Assembly (NCBI RefSeq): GCF_900102545.1
Contig: NZ_FNBN01000005.1
Span: forward strand, 248,001 to 312,000
Reading direction: 5' to 3'
DNA from: Chitinophaga filiformis
GTDB taxonomy: Bacteria > Bacteroidota > Bacteroidia > Chitinophagales > Chitinophagaceae
DNA length: 64,000 bases
Positions 28,088-37,558 of this stretch are shown here, one piece after another. Numbering within the stretch: position 1 is the stretch's first letter; each line of letters opens with the position of its first letter. The notes under the pieces were generated by a model. It did not search any database and was not told where the DNA came from. It saw only the letters and a list, made by a program, of their open reading frames with translations. Both the position numbers and the translations under genes were made by a program.

Positions 28088-29011
28088 ATGCCCAATTGTT
28101 TATTCTGTTATAAGGACGCCGGAAATGAAGAATACCATAGCAGATGTTCAAAACGGTTTTTTAATACGGAAATTATGCCCGAATTAAAAATGGACAAGCA
28201 GCTATTAAAAGATCTGGCAGAAAAGACCATTAGTAAACATATAGCGGTAACTGGCGTGCAGCCTAAATTATCTGTTACGCTGGAAAAAAATACAGGCAAC
28301 GGTAGGCTTATCATTGTGGAGATATGGGGAGAATATATATTGAAACCTCGGCATGAAGAATTGCCCGCTATGCCGGAAACGGAAGATCTTACAATGCATC
28401 TTGCAGAAATATTTAACATTGCTGTTTGTAATCACACATTACTGCGAGCTACTGATGGAACCCTTGTTTATATTGCAAAGCGTTTTGACAGAGCAAATGG
28501 AAAAAAGGTGCATGTGGAGGACTTCTGTCAACTGGCTGAGTTTCCAACAGAGAATAAGTACAAAGGATCTTATGAAAGAGCTGGGAAATTAATACTGGCA
28601 TATTGTACTAATTCCGGACTTGATGTGCTAAAATATTTTGAGCTGCTACTTTTCTGTTATCTGACGGGAAACAATGATATGCACCTCAAAAACTTCTCAT
28701 TACTGCACCTTGAAAATAGTATCGCTTTGAGCCCAGCCTACGATTTGTTGAACGTCAATCTCGTATTTCCAAAGGATCAGGAAGAACTGGCATTATTACT
28801 CAATGGAAAAAAGAAGAATATCAAATTAAGAGATTTCGAAGCGCTTGGCATTGTATTAAATATTCCGGAAAAAGTAAGACATAATATTTACAAAAAGTTT
28901 AAGTCTCAGAATACTGCAGTGTATGAGTTGATTCAGGCTTCTTTTTTGAACGCTGAAGCAAAAGACACTTATTGGGAGATATGGAATAAGAAGCAACAGA
29001 TATTTGAATAA
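28088..29011 (+). CDS. hipT: HipT-type Ser/Thr kinase toxin with N-terminal zinc-ribbon
   Basis: 308 residues from the ATG at 28088; a start at 28073 overlapping hipS is also possible. Residues 1-25 hold a Cys-x2-Cys ... His-x2-Cys zinc-finger-like motif (C4, C7, H17, C20). The HipA kinase core follows: Gly-rich loop AVTGVQPKLS (residues 53-62), the catalytic loop NNDMHLKNFSLLH near 197-210 with Asp, His and Asn, and the metal-binding LSPAYDLLN near 215. HipT phosphorylates a tRNA synthetase (TrpS in E. coli O127). The target here is not known. The Gly-rich-loop Ser residues of E. coli HipT are Ala53 and Thr55 here. Confidence 0.85.
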   Translation: MPNCLFCYKDAGNEEYHSRCSKRFFNTEIMPELKMDKQLLKDLAEKTISKHIAVTGVQPKLSVTLEKNTGNGRLIIVEIWGEYILKPRHEELPAMPETEDLTMHLAEIFNIAVCNHTLLRATDGTLVYIAKRFDRANGKKVHVEDFCQLAEFPTENKYKGSYERAGKLILAYCTNSGLDVLKYFELLLFCYLTGNNDMHLKNFSLLHLENSIALSPAYDLLNVNLVFPKDQEELALLLNGKKKNIKLRDFEALGIVLNIPEKVRHNIYKKFKSQNTAVYELIQASFLNAEAKDTYWEIWNKKQQIFE

Positions 29012-29066
29012 ACGTATTCCGTAGGGATTAACAGGCCTTTTAGTCCGCCTGGATACAACCACAATT

Positions 29067-31358
29067 TCAAACATAATCTTCCATTTCCTCTTTAAGTTCC
29101 AGGGACTCAGTAAGACCTTGTTTCTCCTGGTATTTAAAATTGACTGTAATAACCACTCCATTCCTGCTCTGTATATCCAACGTTCCTTCCAATTGCTCAG
29201 CGAGGGTATTCATCAGCATCATTCCCATAGACTGCTTATTGCTCTCGACAGGCAGCCCGATACCATCATCTGCTATCATAAGTGTCAGCTGGCCGGGGAT
29301 TGTCTCCTGTAGAGAAATCGTTATAACTCCATTACCCGTAAATGCATATTTAATAGCATTGGTGATCGCTTCATTAAGGATCAGCCCAATAGGAACAGAT
29401 TGTGATACATCCAGTTTTACCGGGGCTACCTGAAGATCGAACCGGATTTTATTGACACCAGAAAAACCATCTTTCAGGTATTCAACAAGGTCTTTGATGT
29501 AGGCGTTCATGTCTATCATCGCTATATTCTCCGACTGGTATAACTTCTGATGAATGAGAGAGATTGCCTGCATGCGATACCTGCTTTCCCTGATAGCATT
29601 GAGGGCGTCTTTATCGTCCAGGAATGCGGCCTGTGTGTTCAGAAGACTCATAACTATCTGCAGGTTATTTTTTACGCGGTGATGTATCTCTTTTACCAGC
29701 CATTCTTTTTCTCCCAGCAGTTTATTCTGGGAGGAGATGAGATGTTGAAGAGATTCGTTTTTCTCATTGATCTCATCCTGTTTTTGTGCCATCTGCCGGT
29801 TGCTGCGCAGTTTAAGCTGATAACGATTATATACAAGCGCCAGCATGATGATCAGCATGATGGCAAGTGTGCTTGCCCCTGCGATGATCGCATTCCTGAT
29901 AATGAGGGCTTTGCTTAGTTCAGCGCGTTGTAGTTGTGATGTACGGGTGAGTAGTTCAATGCTTTGTTGCTTTTGTTTTGTTTCAAACTGTACCTGTAAA
30001 GTACTTATCTGTCTTGTCTTAGCGATGTTAAATAAAGAATCTTTAACAATTGTATACTTGCGATAGTGTTCAAGAGCTTCTTTGTAATCACCCATAGCGG
30101 AATCGGCTCTGAATAGATCCATATGGGCGATTGACTGCAGGCTCAGACTCTTCGATTTCAGGCCGACAGTCATCACATTTAAAGACAGTTGATGGCTCTT
30201 CGTATAGTCCCCATTTACAAGATAATATCTGGCGTCAATATCGTCCACACTTGCCTGTAACATTTCAGGCAACTGGTCTCTGTTTTTATGTGCCAGGCGT
30301 ATATAAGGGAGGGCAGCGTCAGGTTGTTTAAGATCCATGTAACAGCCGGCGATGAATACCGACATCCATGTTTTCTCCGCAAAGTCTGTGGCGGGATAGC
30401 TGCGTTCTGCTTCTTTCATCACTGCCAGGGCCTTGTCAGCCATCTTCATTGCTGCATAACCGGCCGATATATTGATGGACAGGGTGCGCAATGTAGGCGT
30501 ATCTTTGAATTTAAGCGCTATTGGCCAGGCTTTCTGATAATACTTTAATGCTTCCTTATATTCTCCTATATAGTAATAAAGAAGTCCAAGCCTGTTGTAA
30601 ACAGTAGCGTGTGTATCAATAGTATCTTTCAGGGACTCGATCACTTTTACAGCAAGCAGGTTGTACTTCAGTGCATTACCAAAATCCCCCAAGCGGTTAT
30701 AGCCTGTTCCCAGCAGTGAGTATACATCTGCGCCGGGTTCTACTTTAATTTCATCATAAAGGGCTACTGATTGAGCCAATGTCTCTGTCAATGATTTAAA
30801 GTCATCTATAACATTATAGAGGTCGCCCTGCATATAAAGGGTATGCGCCTGTTTTTCCTTTTGGCCTGCCTCTTTGTAAAGTTTGATGGCCTCCTTATAA
30901 TAACTGATCCTTATATCAATATCTCCACGGGCTTCCACTCCGTAGTAGTTTGCCAGTTCAATATATGTATCTGCCAGATAATCCTTTTGCTGATATTTTT
31001 CGAAGATATCTTTCGCTTTCAGGGCATACTCTTTCCCTTTCCCGGTAATGTGCTGTTCACGCAGGATATTTGAATAGAGCAAACAGCCCTGGCCTTCCCA
31101 TATTTTGTCTCCTTCTTTTATGGAAGATGTCAGCACCTTTTCCGCGTATAAGGCAGCGCTGTCCATATCAGCAGGGGCTGTACCCGGCCTCATAACATAT
31201 ATGTATCCCGCGTCCAGCAACACACGCATTTCGGCGGTATCAGGACGCTCTTTTTTTATCAACTGTTGTAAGACCACAGATGAGGGCAGCTGCTTTTGTG
31301 CCAGGCATTGCAGTAAACACCCGATCATACAACAGGAAAGCAACAATAGCCTGTTCAT
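29067..31358 (-). CDS. Sensor histidine kinase with periplasmic TPR region (HisKA_2 type)
   Basis: 763 residues. Signal peptide, then TPR-type helical repeats (about residues 60-420; for example VYNRLGLLYYYIGEYKEALK), a coiled stretch, one transmembrane helix (about 485-507), and a coiled coil. The kinase core has H-box EIHHRVKNNLQIVMSLLNTQ near residue 556, N-box GLILNEAITNAIKYAF near 660 and G-box IADDGIGLP. The HHRVKNN motif is that of the HisKA_2/HWE-like group. No response regulator is adjacent. It is convergent with hipT, 55 nt apart, without a clear terminator. Confidence 0.9.
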   Translation of the reverse strand: MNRLLLLSCCMIGCLLQCLAQKQLPSSVVLQQLIKKERPDTAEMRVLLDAGYIYVMRPGTAPADMDSAALYAEKVLTSSIKEGDKIWEGQGCLLYSNILREQHITGKGKEYALKAKDIFEKYQQKDYLADTYIELANYYGVEARGDIDIRISYYKEAIKLYKEAGQKEKQAHTLYMQGDLYNVIDDFKSLTETLAQSVALYDEIKVEPGADVYSLLGTGYNRLGDFGNALKYNLLAVKVIESLKDTIDTHATVYNRLGLLYYYIGEYKEALKYYQKAWPIALKFKDTPTLRTLSINISAGYAAMKMADKALAVMKEAERSYPATDFAEKTWMSVFIAGCYMDLKQPDAALPYIRLAHKNRDQLPEMLQASVDDIDARYYLVNGDYTKSHQLSLNVMTVGLKSKSLSLQSIAHMDLFRADSAMGDYKEALEHYRKYTIVKDSLFNIAKTRQISTLQVQFETKQKQQSIELLTRTSQLQRAELSKALIIRNAIIAGASTLAIMLIIMLALVYNRYQLKLRSNRQMAQKQDEINEKNESLQHLISSQNKLLGEKEWLVKEIHHRVKNNLQIVMSLLNTQAAFLDDKDALNAIRESRYRMQAISLIHQKLYQSENIAMIDMNAYIKDLVEYLKDGFSGVNKIRFDLQVAPVKLDVSQSVPIGLILNEAITNAIKYAFTGNGVITISLQETIPGQLTLMIADDGIGLPVESNKQSMGMMLMNTLAEQLEGTLDIQSRNGVVITVNFKYQEKQGLTESLELKEEMEDYV

Positions 31359-31714
31359 AACTTAGTTATTTTATATATGCATTCTCCAGTCCGACTGGTT
31401 TTGTGTTATTTATTTAAGTACTTCTCCCGACGTATTGTGGTAATTGGTTAGCATGGGAACTTTTAGGCTGGTTACCTGAAGGATAAGGAGAGAAAAGTAC
31501 AACATTTTTCATGATCAAGCAATCTGGTTCTATATTAGCCGCTTTCTATACCAGAAGGGCTCATTATGACACTTATCTGGAAGCCAACGACATCCGTCCA
31601 ATTAGTTCCCATACAGGCTTCCACTTTGTATCAGCTTTAATAATTTCCCTGATATCCCAAACCATGAAATGAAATAATTCTTATATTAAGACTCCCTCAA
31701 AATCAGAATCCTCT
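31359..31714. other. 356-bp divergent intergenic region
   Basis: It separates the histidine kinase and the SGNH protein, so it must carry two promoters. No TAnnTTTG element with correct spacing, no hairpin and no small gene could be supported. Confidence 0.5.
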
Positions 31715-34700
31715 ATGAAAAAACTATTCTTTTATTTATTGATGCTTTGTCTTGGCACGATTAATACGTATGCCCAGACTCTCAGAACCTTTTATATTGA
31801 TTTCGGACCCAATGATGTTACTAATGGTAACATTACCATTAGTCCTGACGTCAATGGCAATTACTGGAACAATGTAACCAATACCAGTACGACAGCCCCT
31901 TCGGTATATCTGCTAACAAGCAGGAACGCCTCATCCGGTGCGTTTATAAACATTACCTCCGGATTTAGTTCGAATGGTATTAATAATGGCGGTTTATTAG
32001 CGCCTAATGCGGCACTATTAAAGGACTTTGCGATTAATACTGCTACGCAGGATTATTTTCATACGGATAATACCGCGGCTTTTATAATTAAGGGCTTGGA
32101 CGTTAGCAAAGGGTATGTGTTTTATTTTTTTGCTACCCGGAATGATCCCGAGGTGCGCAAGTCAAACTATACACTTACTGGTAAAACGACCTATACCGCT
32201 ACACTGCAAACCTCCGGACCGAATTTAGGTGGAACAGGATACAATGGTAACAATAGCACCATTGTAGCTACCGGTACTATTGCCCCCGATGCAAAAGGCC
32301 AGATAGCCATTACGGTAAAAAGAGAACTTGGTAGTTTCGGCTATATCGGTGCGTTGAAAATGGAAGAAGTCAGACTACCCGTTACGGCGTTGAAAACAGT
32401 GTATGTCGATTTCGGACCGAATGATGTTACTAATGGCAACATCACCACCAGTCCGGATATCAATGGCAATTACTGGAACAACGTAACCAACACCAATACC
32501 ACAGCTGCTCAGGTAAATCTGGCAGATAAAGCAAGTGTACCCATCGGGGCATATATAAAAATTACTTCCGGATTTTCTTCCAATGGCATTCAAAACGGAG
32601 GTTTATTATCACCAGATGCCGGTTTATTAGGTGATTTTGCTATTCCTACAGCTACGCAGGATTATTTTCACACAACAGCATCTTCCAGTCTTTCTATCAG
32701 GGGCTTGGATAAAACAAAAGGTTACGTTTTTAATTTGTTTGGAAGCCGGAATGATCCTGAAAAAAGAGTCACCACATATTCACTGACGGGTGCTACATTC
32801 TACAACGGAAATCTGCAGACTTCAGGGACCGATTTAGGAGGAGCAGGTTACAATGGGAATACAAAAACTGTCCTGACCACAGACATAATAATGCCTGATG
32901 ATAATGGGCACATAAACCTTACAGTAACCAGAGCTGAAGGATCGTTTGGCTATTTAGGCCTTATGAAAATGAATCAGGTCGATCCGGTTGTATTTGAGCC
33001 CGGTTGTCCTGCAAAAGATATTACCCGCGTGGCCATTATGGGATCTTCTGTCCCCTCAGGAACCGGCGCCACTAACAATCAGGGATACGCCCAGCTATAT
33101 GCCCAGTTGCTGACTGCCCGGGCCAATAGTGGGGTAGGGCAACCATGGAATGTGTCGAATATTTCAGTCCCCGGCAACAATACCATTAATGTTATAAACC
33201 GTTGGGATAAAGATTTAATACCCCTCTGCAGCAAATATGTTATTTATGCACTTTCCTTGGGGAATGAAGGCATTACGACAGGCGGACAGGCAACATTCGA
33301 TCAATTCAGGGATAATTTGAAGTTGCTTATCAATAAAGCAAGGCAACAAGGTATCGAACCCATTATAACCAATTGTTACAGCCGTGAAGATTACACCGCT
33401 ACAGAATACAATTATATTAAGAGAATGAATCTACTGATTCATTCCTGGAATGTGGCCAGTGTAAATTTGTTAGGAGCGCTGGACAATGGAGCAGGTAGAT
33501 GGGCTACGGGTTACAAAAGTGACGATTTACATCCCAACGATGCCGGGCATCTTGAGTTCGAATACGCAATTGTACCTTCCTTGTTCGATGCCTTAAAAGC
33601 AGGGAAATCCCAGCCCTATATGATAGATGGTACGTCGCTGGGTTTGAGTCCGGCCAGCGGTTATAAGCTGCAGATTAAGCCGGAAGAAATTCTTCATTCG
33701 TTTACCCTTTCTTATAACATACAAACTTCATCAACAGGTCAGGTGGTAGAGATGAGTACAGTTGCAGGCCAGAATAAGTTAGTGATCAATGCTTCGGGTA
33801 AAATGGATTATTCTTCGGCTTCATCGGCCGGTATTCCGGGACTTACTGTGCTTAACGACAACCAATGGCATAAAGTAACGCTGACACACTATTATGCCAT
33901 GGGTAAAACCTTGCTTTATGTCGATAAGGTATTACAAGGATCGATAGCTGAAAAAATTGTTACGACTTCTTTCGACCTGAATGGATCAAATGCCCCGGCG
34001 GCAAATTACAGCACCTTACTCTTCCATCGTTCCGGTATGGCTGCTGAAGAAATAAACGCAATGGTGGATGGTAATTTGCTGAAATCGAGCCTCGAAATTT
34101 ATTCACCGCTTGATGGTGCTAATGTATTCAGTGCAGATCCTATCGTAAACCTGGCACAGAGCACAAATAAGGTGAGGAAAGTAAATCTTATATCAGGTAC
34201 ATATTACCTCCAGAACCGTTTCAGTAATTTGTATATGGATGTTGATGATAATCAGATTACGCAGGATGGTTGTAATATCCAGCAATGGGCCTTTATGGGT
34301 ACAACTAATCAGCAATTTACCTTTACTCATTTAGGCAATGATGTCTATAAGATTATTTGTGTCAAATCCGGAAAGTCGGTTGATGTATCCGAAGTTAGCA
34401 CTGCAGACGGCGCCAATGTACAACAATGGGGCTATGTTGGCGGAGCAAATCAACAATTTTTTATGGTGCCTGTCGATAACGATTATTATAAGATAGTAGC
34501 AAAACATAGTGGTAAACTGGTGGAGGTTTCCAATTTCAGTACCAGTAATGGAGGGAATGTTCAGCAATGGACGGATGCCAATCAAATCAGTGGACAGTGG
34601 AAATTAGTTCGTCCAGGGGCAACGATGTTGGCCACGACGGATAGCTCCATGAGGAAAGACAATATAAAGGATATTTCAGTGTATCCTAACCCGGCTGTGA

Positions 34701-34882
34701 CCACACTTTATATAGGAGGGATTACACATCCTATAGGTATTAAAATATATAGTAGCTCAGGTCAATTGCTGGTGTCATCCTTTGGAACATCTGTCGCAGT
34801 TGACAGACTGAAGGCTGGTGTGTATTTCGTACATCTGAAATCAAAGGGAACAGATAAGGTGCTGAAATTCATCAAACAATAG
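31715..34882 (+). CDS. Secreted multi-domain SGNH/GDSL hydrolase with duplicated N-terminal module, ricin-type lectin and T9SS tail
   Basis: 1055 residues. Signal peptide to about 20. Two tandem copies of a module of about 195 residues (about 22-218 and 228-425; both carry IDFGPNDVTNGNIT, NGNYWNNVTN, GYVF and a GSFGYxG end). SGNH hydrolase about 430-640: block I MGSSVPSGTG, block III LGNEG, block V DDLHPNDAGH with Asp and His. A LamG-like segment about 645-800. Ricin B lectin QxW repeats about 825-965 (IQQWAF, VQQWGY, VQQWTD). T9SS tail from about 990 (VYPNPAVTT). It probably deacetylates a plant or microbial polysaccharide. Confidence 0.88.
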   Translation: MKKLFFYLLMLCLGTINTYAQTLRTFYIDFGPNDVTNGNITISPDVNGNYWNNVTNTSTTAPSVYLLTSRNASSGAFINITSGFSSNGINNGGLLAPNAALLKDFAINTATQDYFHTDNTAAFIIKGLDVSKGYVFYFFATRNDPEVRKSNYTLTGKTTYTATLQTSGPNLGGTGYNGNNSTIVATGTIAPDAKGQIAITVKRELGSFGYIGALKMEEVRLPVTALKTVYVDFGPNDVTNGNITTSPDINGNYWNNVTNTNTTAAQVNLADKASVPIGAYIKITSGFSSNGIQNGGLLSPDAGLLGDFAIPTATQDYFHTTASSSLSIRGLDKTKGYVFNLFGSRNDPEKRVTTYSLTGATFYNGNLQTSGTDLGGAGYNGNTKTVLTTDIIMPDDNGHINLTVTRAEGSFGYLGLMKMNQVDPVVFEPGCPAKDITRVAIMGSSVPSGTGATNNQGYAQLYAQLLTARANSGVGQPWNVSNISVPGNNTINVINRWDKDLIPLCSKYVIYALSLGNEGITTGGQATFDQFRDNLKLLINKARQQGIEPIITNCYSREDYTATEYNYIKRMNLLIHSWNVASVNLLGALDNGAGRWATGYKSDDLHPNDAGHLEFEYAIVPSLFDALKAGKSQPYMIDGTSLGLSPASGYKLQIKPEEILHSFTLSYNIQTSSTGQVVEMSTVAGQNKLVINASGKMDYSSASSAGIPGLTVLNDNQWHKVTLTHYYAMGKTLLYVDKVLQGSIAEKIVTTSFDLNGSNAPAANYSTLLFHRSGMAAEEINAMVDGNLLKSSLEIYSPLDGANVFSADPIVNLAQSTNKVRKVNLISGTYYLQNRFSNLYMDVDDNQITQDGCNIQQWAFMGTTNQQFTFTHLGNDVYKIICVKSGKSVDVSEVSTADGANVQQWGYVGGANQQFFMVPVDNDYYKIVAKHSGKLVEVSNFSTSNGGNVQQWTDANQISGQWKLVRPGATMLATTDSSMRKDNIKDISVYPNPAVTTLYIGGITHPIGIKIYSSSGQLLVSSFGTSVAVDRLKAGVYFVHLKSKGTDKVLKFIKQ

Positions 34883-34927
34883 TATTGTTGAATATGCAGG
34901 ACCTGGATGCAGGAAGTCGCTATAATC

Positions 34928-36268
34928 TTATTGCTTTGATATGAGCTTTAGTGCAAGTGCCTTTGCCATATCTTTTCCTGTTAAGATTTCCGTTATAGTA
35001 GGAAGAACCTGGTAGGTAGGTAAGACGCCGTGGCCATCACCAATACCAGTTGTAATCTGAAACGTAGTAGTGGAAATAAAACCTCTTATCTGCGTTTTAG
35101 GCAATGATATTTCTGTTGGGTTCCCACTGATGACAGACCTGTTGCCACCAGTTTCTTCCCCTATAAAAATAGCTCTTTGGGCCTGTTCAAGGCAGGCGCT
35201 GACAATTGCAGTGTTGGAAAAGCTACCGCCATTAATGAGCACAAATAACTTTCCTGTAAAATGATTGTTTTTGGGTTGAAGCAATCTCGCTTCTTCCCCT
35301 TGCAATAAGTAACGGCTTTGGTGGGCCAGTAAATAAGACAGAAGGTAGCGACCGGGCTCAAAATCCCCTCCCTGGTTATCACGTAGATCGAGAATAAGAT
35401 TTGAGATCCGATCACGTTTTAACCTGGCAAAAATGCTGTCTATCGCGTATTTATAGCCTTGTTTGTAAATGGCTCCAAGCAAGTCCGCATCAAAGCTGCT
35501 GATAGTCAGGATGGCAGTTGCATTGTCCTTATTTTCCTCCAGGGTAATTCCTCTGTTTTCAACAGTGGGATACCGGATTTGGCGGAAGAATTGTATGCTG
35601 TCTTTTGTCAGGGCTTCTATCTGCTTTTTATAACGCCTGTCTTTATTGTCCTTTAGCTCCAGGTTGAATTGAGGAGGGTGGCCGTAGGCGAAACTATAGT
35701 ACGCTGCAAAATAATGATTCAGTATCCAGACCGGATAAGTTTGATTGTACCCGTCCCTGATTTGTCTTGCCATGAGCCGTGACATGACAGCAGCTATATC
35801 TTCTCCGTTGATACTTATAATTTCTTCTCCTGTTCCAATACTGGTGTCGGATGAGCAGTTTTCAATGATATAAAGCCTTCCATCTGTATATGTCAATGAG
35901 AACGGAAGAAATCTGCCTGTGCTGTTATTGGCATCAGTAGTCGCCTCACTAGGCAGAAACATAGTGTGTCCATCGTCAATTTTAGAGTGCAGCAAGGTAA
36001 TCAGACTTAAGAATTCCTGCTCACGCATAGGCTTGTCAATGGAATTGTAAAGACTGTCGAAAAAGGCGTCCAATGCTGGTTTAGGTGTATAACGATAAAG
36101 GTTAGGATGTAGTTTCTCCATTTTTGCTCTCAGAAACCGTAGATCGGTTTTTAATTCATTCTCATTGTATATCCGATTTATGCCGGATGATTGTATTTGT
36201 CCAAAACCAGAGATGGGAACAGACAACAGTAACAAAAGCAAATGGCAAATGAGGTAAAGTCGTGGCAT
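34928..36268 (-). CDS. S41-family (C-terminal processing) peptidase
   Basis: 446 residues. Signal peptide (ending SGFGQ). The N-terminal part is helical (LRFLRAKMEKLHPNLYRYTPKP) and contains DDGHTMFLPS, as in S41 proteins of Bacteroidota. A PDZ-like segment (GTGEEIISINGEDIAAVMSRLM) follows. The tail-specific-protease core has LILDLRDNQGGDF and KLFVLINGGSFSNTAIV with the probable catalytic Ser near residue 348, then FIGEETGGNRSV. It is a periplasmic serine protease; substrate unknown. A standalone gene convergent with the SGNH gene, 45 nt apart. Confidence 0.88.
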   Translation of the reverse strand: MPRLYLICHLLLLLLSVPISGFGQIQSSGINRIYNENELKTDLRFLRAKMEKLHPNLYRYTPKPALDAFFDSLYNSIDKPMREQEFLSLITLLHSKIDDGHTMFLPSEATTDANNSTGRFLPFSLTYTDGRLYIIENCSSDTSIGTGEEIISINGEDIAAVMSRLMARQIRDGYNQTYPVWILNHYFAAYYSFAYGHPPQFNLELKDNKDRRYKKQIEALTKDSIQFFRQIRYPTVENRGITLEENKDNATAILTISSFDADLLGAIYKQGYKYAIDSIFARLKRDRISNLILDLRDNQGGDFEPGRYLLSYLLAHQSRYLLQGEEARLLQPKNNHFTGKLFVLINGGSFSNTAIVSACLEQAQRAIFIGEETGGNRSVISGNPTEISLPKTQIRGFISTTTFQITTGIGDGHGVLPTYQVLPTITEILTGKDMAKALALKLISKQ

Positions 36269-36310
36269 ACTTGAAAAATGGTAATATGGGAAAGTTAAGT
36301 AATATGGATG

Positions 36311-36358
36311 AAATGGAAAAGGGACAAAACATCTTTATGATGATCCGCCCCTTTAGCG
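36311..36358 (-). terminator. Hairpin terminator, also similar to the one after tRNA-Asp
   Basis: Minus-strand AAAGGGG...CCCTTTT stem with an inner CATC/GATG pairing, just after the FAD monooxygenase stop. The 48 bp align with 57377-57425 at roughly 80% identity with one gap (counted by eye). Confidence 0.7.
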
Positions 36359-36391
36359 AAGAGAAGAGGATCGTCCTCTACTCATTAAATG

Positions 36392-37513
36392 TTAGAAAGG
36401 AGTAGTTTGCGCATTTCTCTTCCGGATAGCCTCTTCTGTTCGGGGTACGAAAGACTCTACTATATTTATCCGGGCGGTGGTTTGAATCTCTTCAATATAG
36501 GGCCGTAGAATGTTGTTGTATTCCTGGAACGCCAACTCAAAGTTTCCATTGTGCTTTTCTATAGTATCAGCCAATGTCGCAGCTCCAATCATTGCCAGTG
36601 ATGCACCGGATCCTGAAGCCGGTGAAGCGCAATAGGCTGCATCGCCAACGAGGGCTACTCTACCTTTCGTCCATGAAGGCATGATGATCTGACAGATCTT
36701 GTCGAAGTAAAAAGATTCTTCATTGTTTATTTCTTCCAGTAATTCTGTCGTTCTCCAGCTTTGTCCGGCGAATTGCTCCCGGATAATTTTTCTTTGTTGT
36801 TCTTCGTCGCGATAATTATAAGGGATTTCATTTTCTGAAAAGAAAGAAAAAACGATAGCCGTCTTGTCGCTGTAAGTGTTAAGCATAATCGCCTTATCCG
36901 GCACATTATACATTTGACTGGTGTTGGGTTTAGTTAGCAGTTTGTTTACGGTCGAAACGGAGAAGTATATTTGTAGAAAGCGGGAGTATTCAGCTTCATC
37001 GCCAAACCAGATTTTTCTTACGCCGGAATGTAAGCCATCGCACCCAAATACCAGGTCAAATGAACGTTGCAATCCATTCTTAGAAATAGCTATTATCTCA
37101 GTTTCTGTTTCCTTTAACTCTGCGATACTATCATTGAAGATAAATTCAACATCATGTTTAATCGTATCGAATAGAATGTTCACTAGTTTTTCGCGATCAA
37201 TTTCGACGCCGTCTTCATCGTCGGGAGGTTGCGTATCCTGACCACTGAGCATCATCGATCCTTCTGTTATATCGTCGGCATTCTTAAATTCCCAGACTTC
37301 CGTAGTCAGTCTGTTTTCTTTCAACTGCTCAAAAATTCCCATACGCTTAGCGACGTCCACGGCTTTATCACGGACATCAACAGCTACGCCCCCGGTTCGT
37401 AGTTGGTTGGCCATTTCAACAACAGTTACTTTGTAACCTAATCTGTTCATCCAATAGGCAGTTGAAAGCCCGGCTATACTTGCACCTGAAACAAGTACTC
37501 TTAATGATTCCAT
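36392..37513 (-). CDS. FAD-dependent monooxygenase (class A, aromatic-hydroxylase/TetX-like)
   Basis: 373 residues. FAD-binding GASIAGLSTAYWMNRLG at residues 10-26 followed by VVEM, a DG motif (FGCDGLHSGVRK) near 160, and the GD motif GRVALVGDAAYCASPASGSG near 290. This is the single-component class A flavoprotein layout that uses NAD(P)H and O2 to hydroxylate small aromatic or polyketide-like compounds; TetX-like drug inactivation is possible but not shown. It is last in the LLM-AraC-monooxygenase unit, 45 nt after the AraC gene. Confidence 0.9.
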   Translation of the reverse strand: MESLRVLVSGASIAGLSTAYWMNRLGYKVTVVEMANQLRTGGVAVDVRDKAVDVAKRMGIFEQLKENRLTTEVWEFKNADDITEGSMMLSGQDTQPPDDEDGVEIDREKLVNILFDTIKHDVEFIFNDSIAELKETETEIIAISKNGLQRSFDLVFGCDGLHSGVRKIWFGDEAEYSRFLQIYFSVSTVNKLLTKPNTSQMYNVPDKAIMLNTYSDKTAIVFSFFSENEIPYNYRDEEQQRKIIREQFAGQSWRTTELLEEINNEESFYFDKICQIIMPSWTKGRVALVGDAAYCASPASGSGASLAMIGAATLADTIEKHNGNFELAFQEYNNILRPYIEEIQTTARINIVESFVPRTEEAIRKRNAQTTPF

Positions 37514-37558
37514 TTTTTATGCGATTTTGATGCACAAAATTCCGGAATGCCACTGGAA

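Noticed and set aside
27655-29011. hipS/hipT read as one frameshifted hipA gene
   Set aside because: Both frames have own starts and stops, a 1-nt gap and complete domain boundaries; the layout matches the known HipBST class.
36360-36392. tRNA remnant beside the 36311 terminator
   Set aside because: No acceptor, anticodon or T-arm sequence can be found there; only the terminator part is shared with the tRNA locus.
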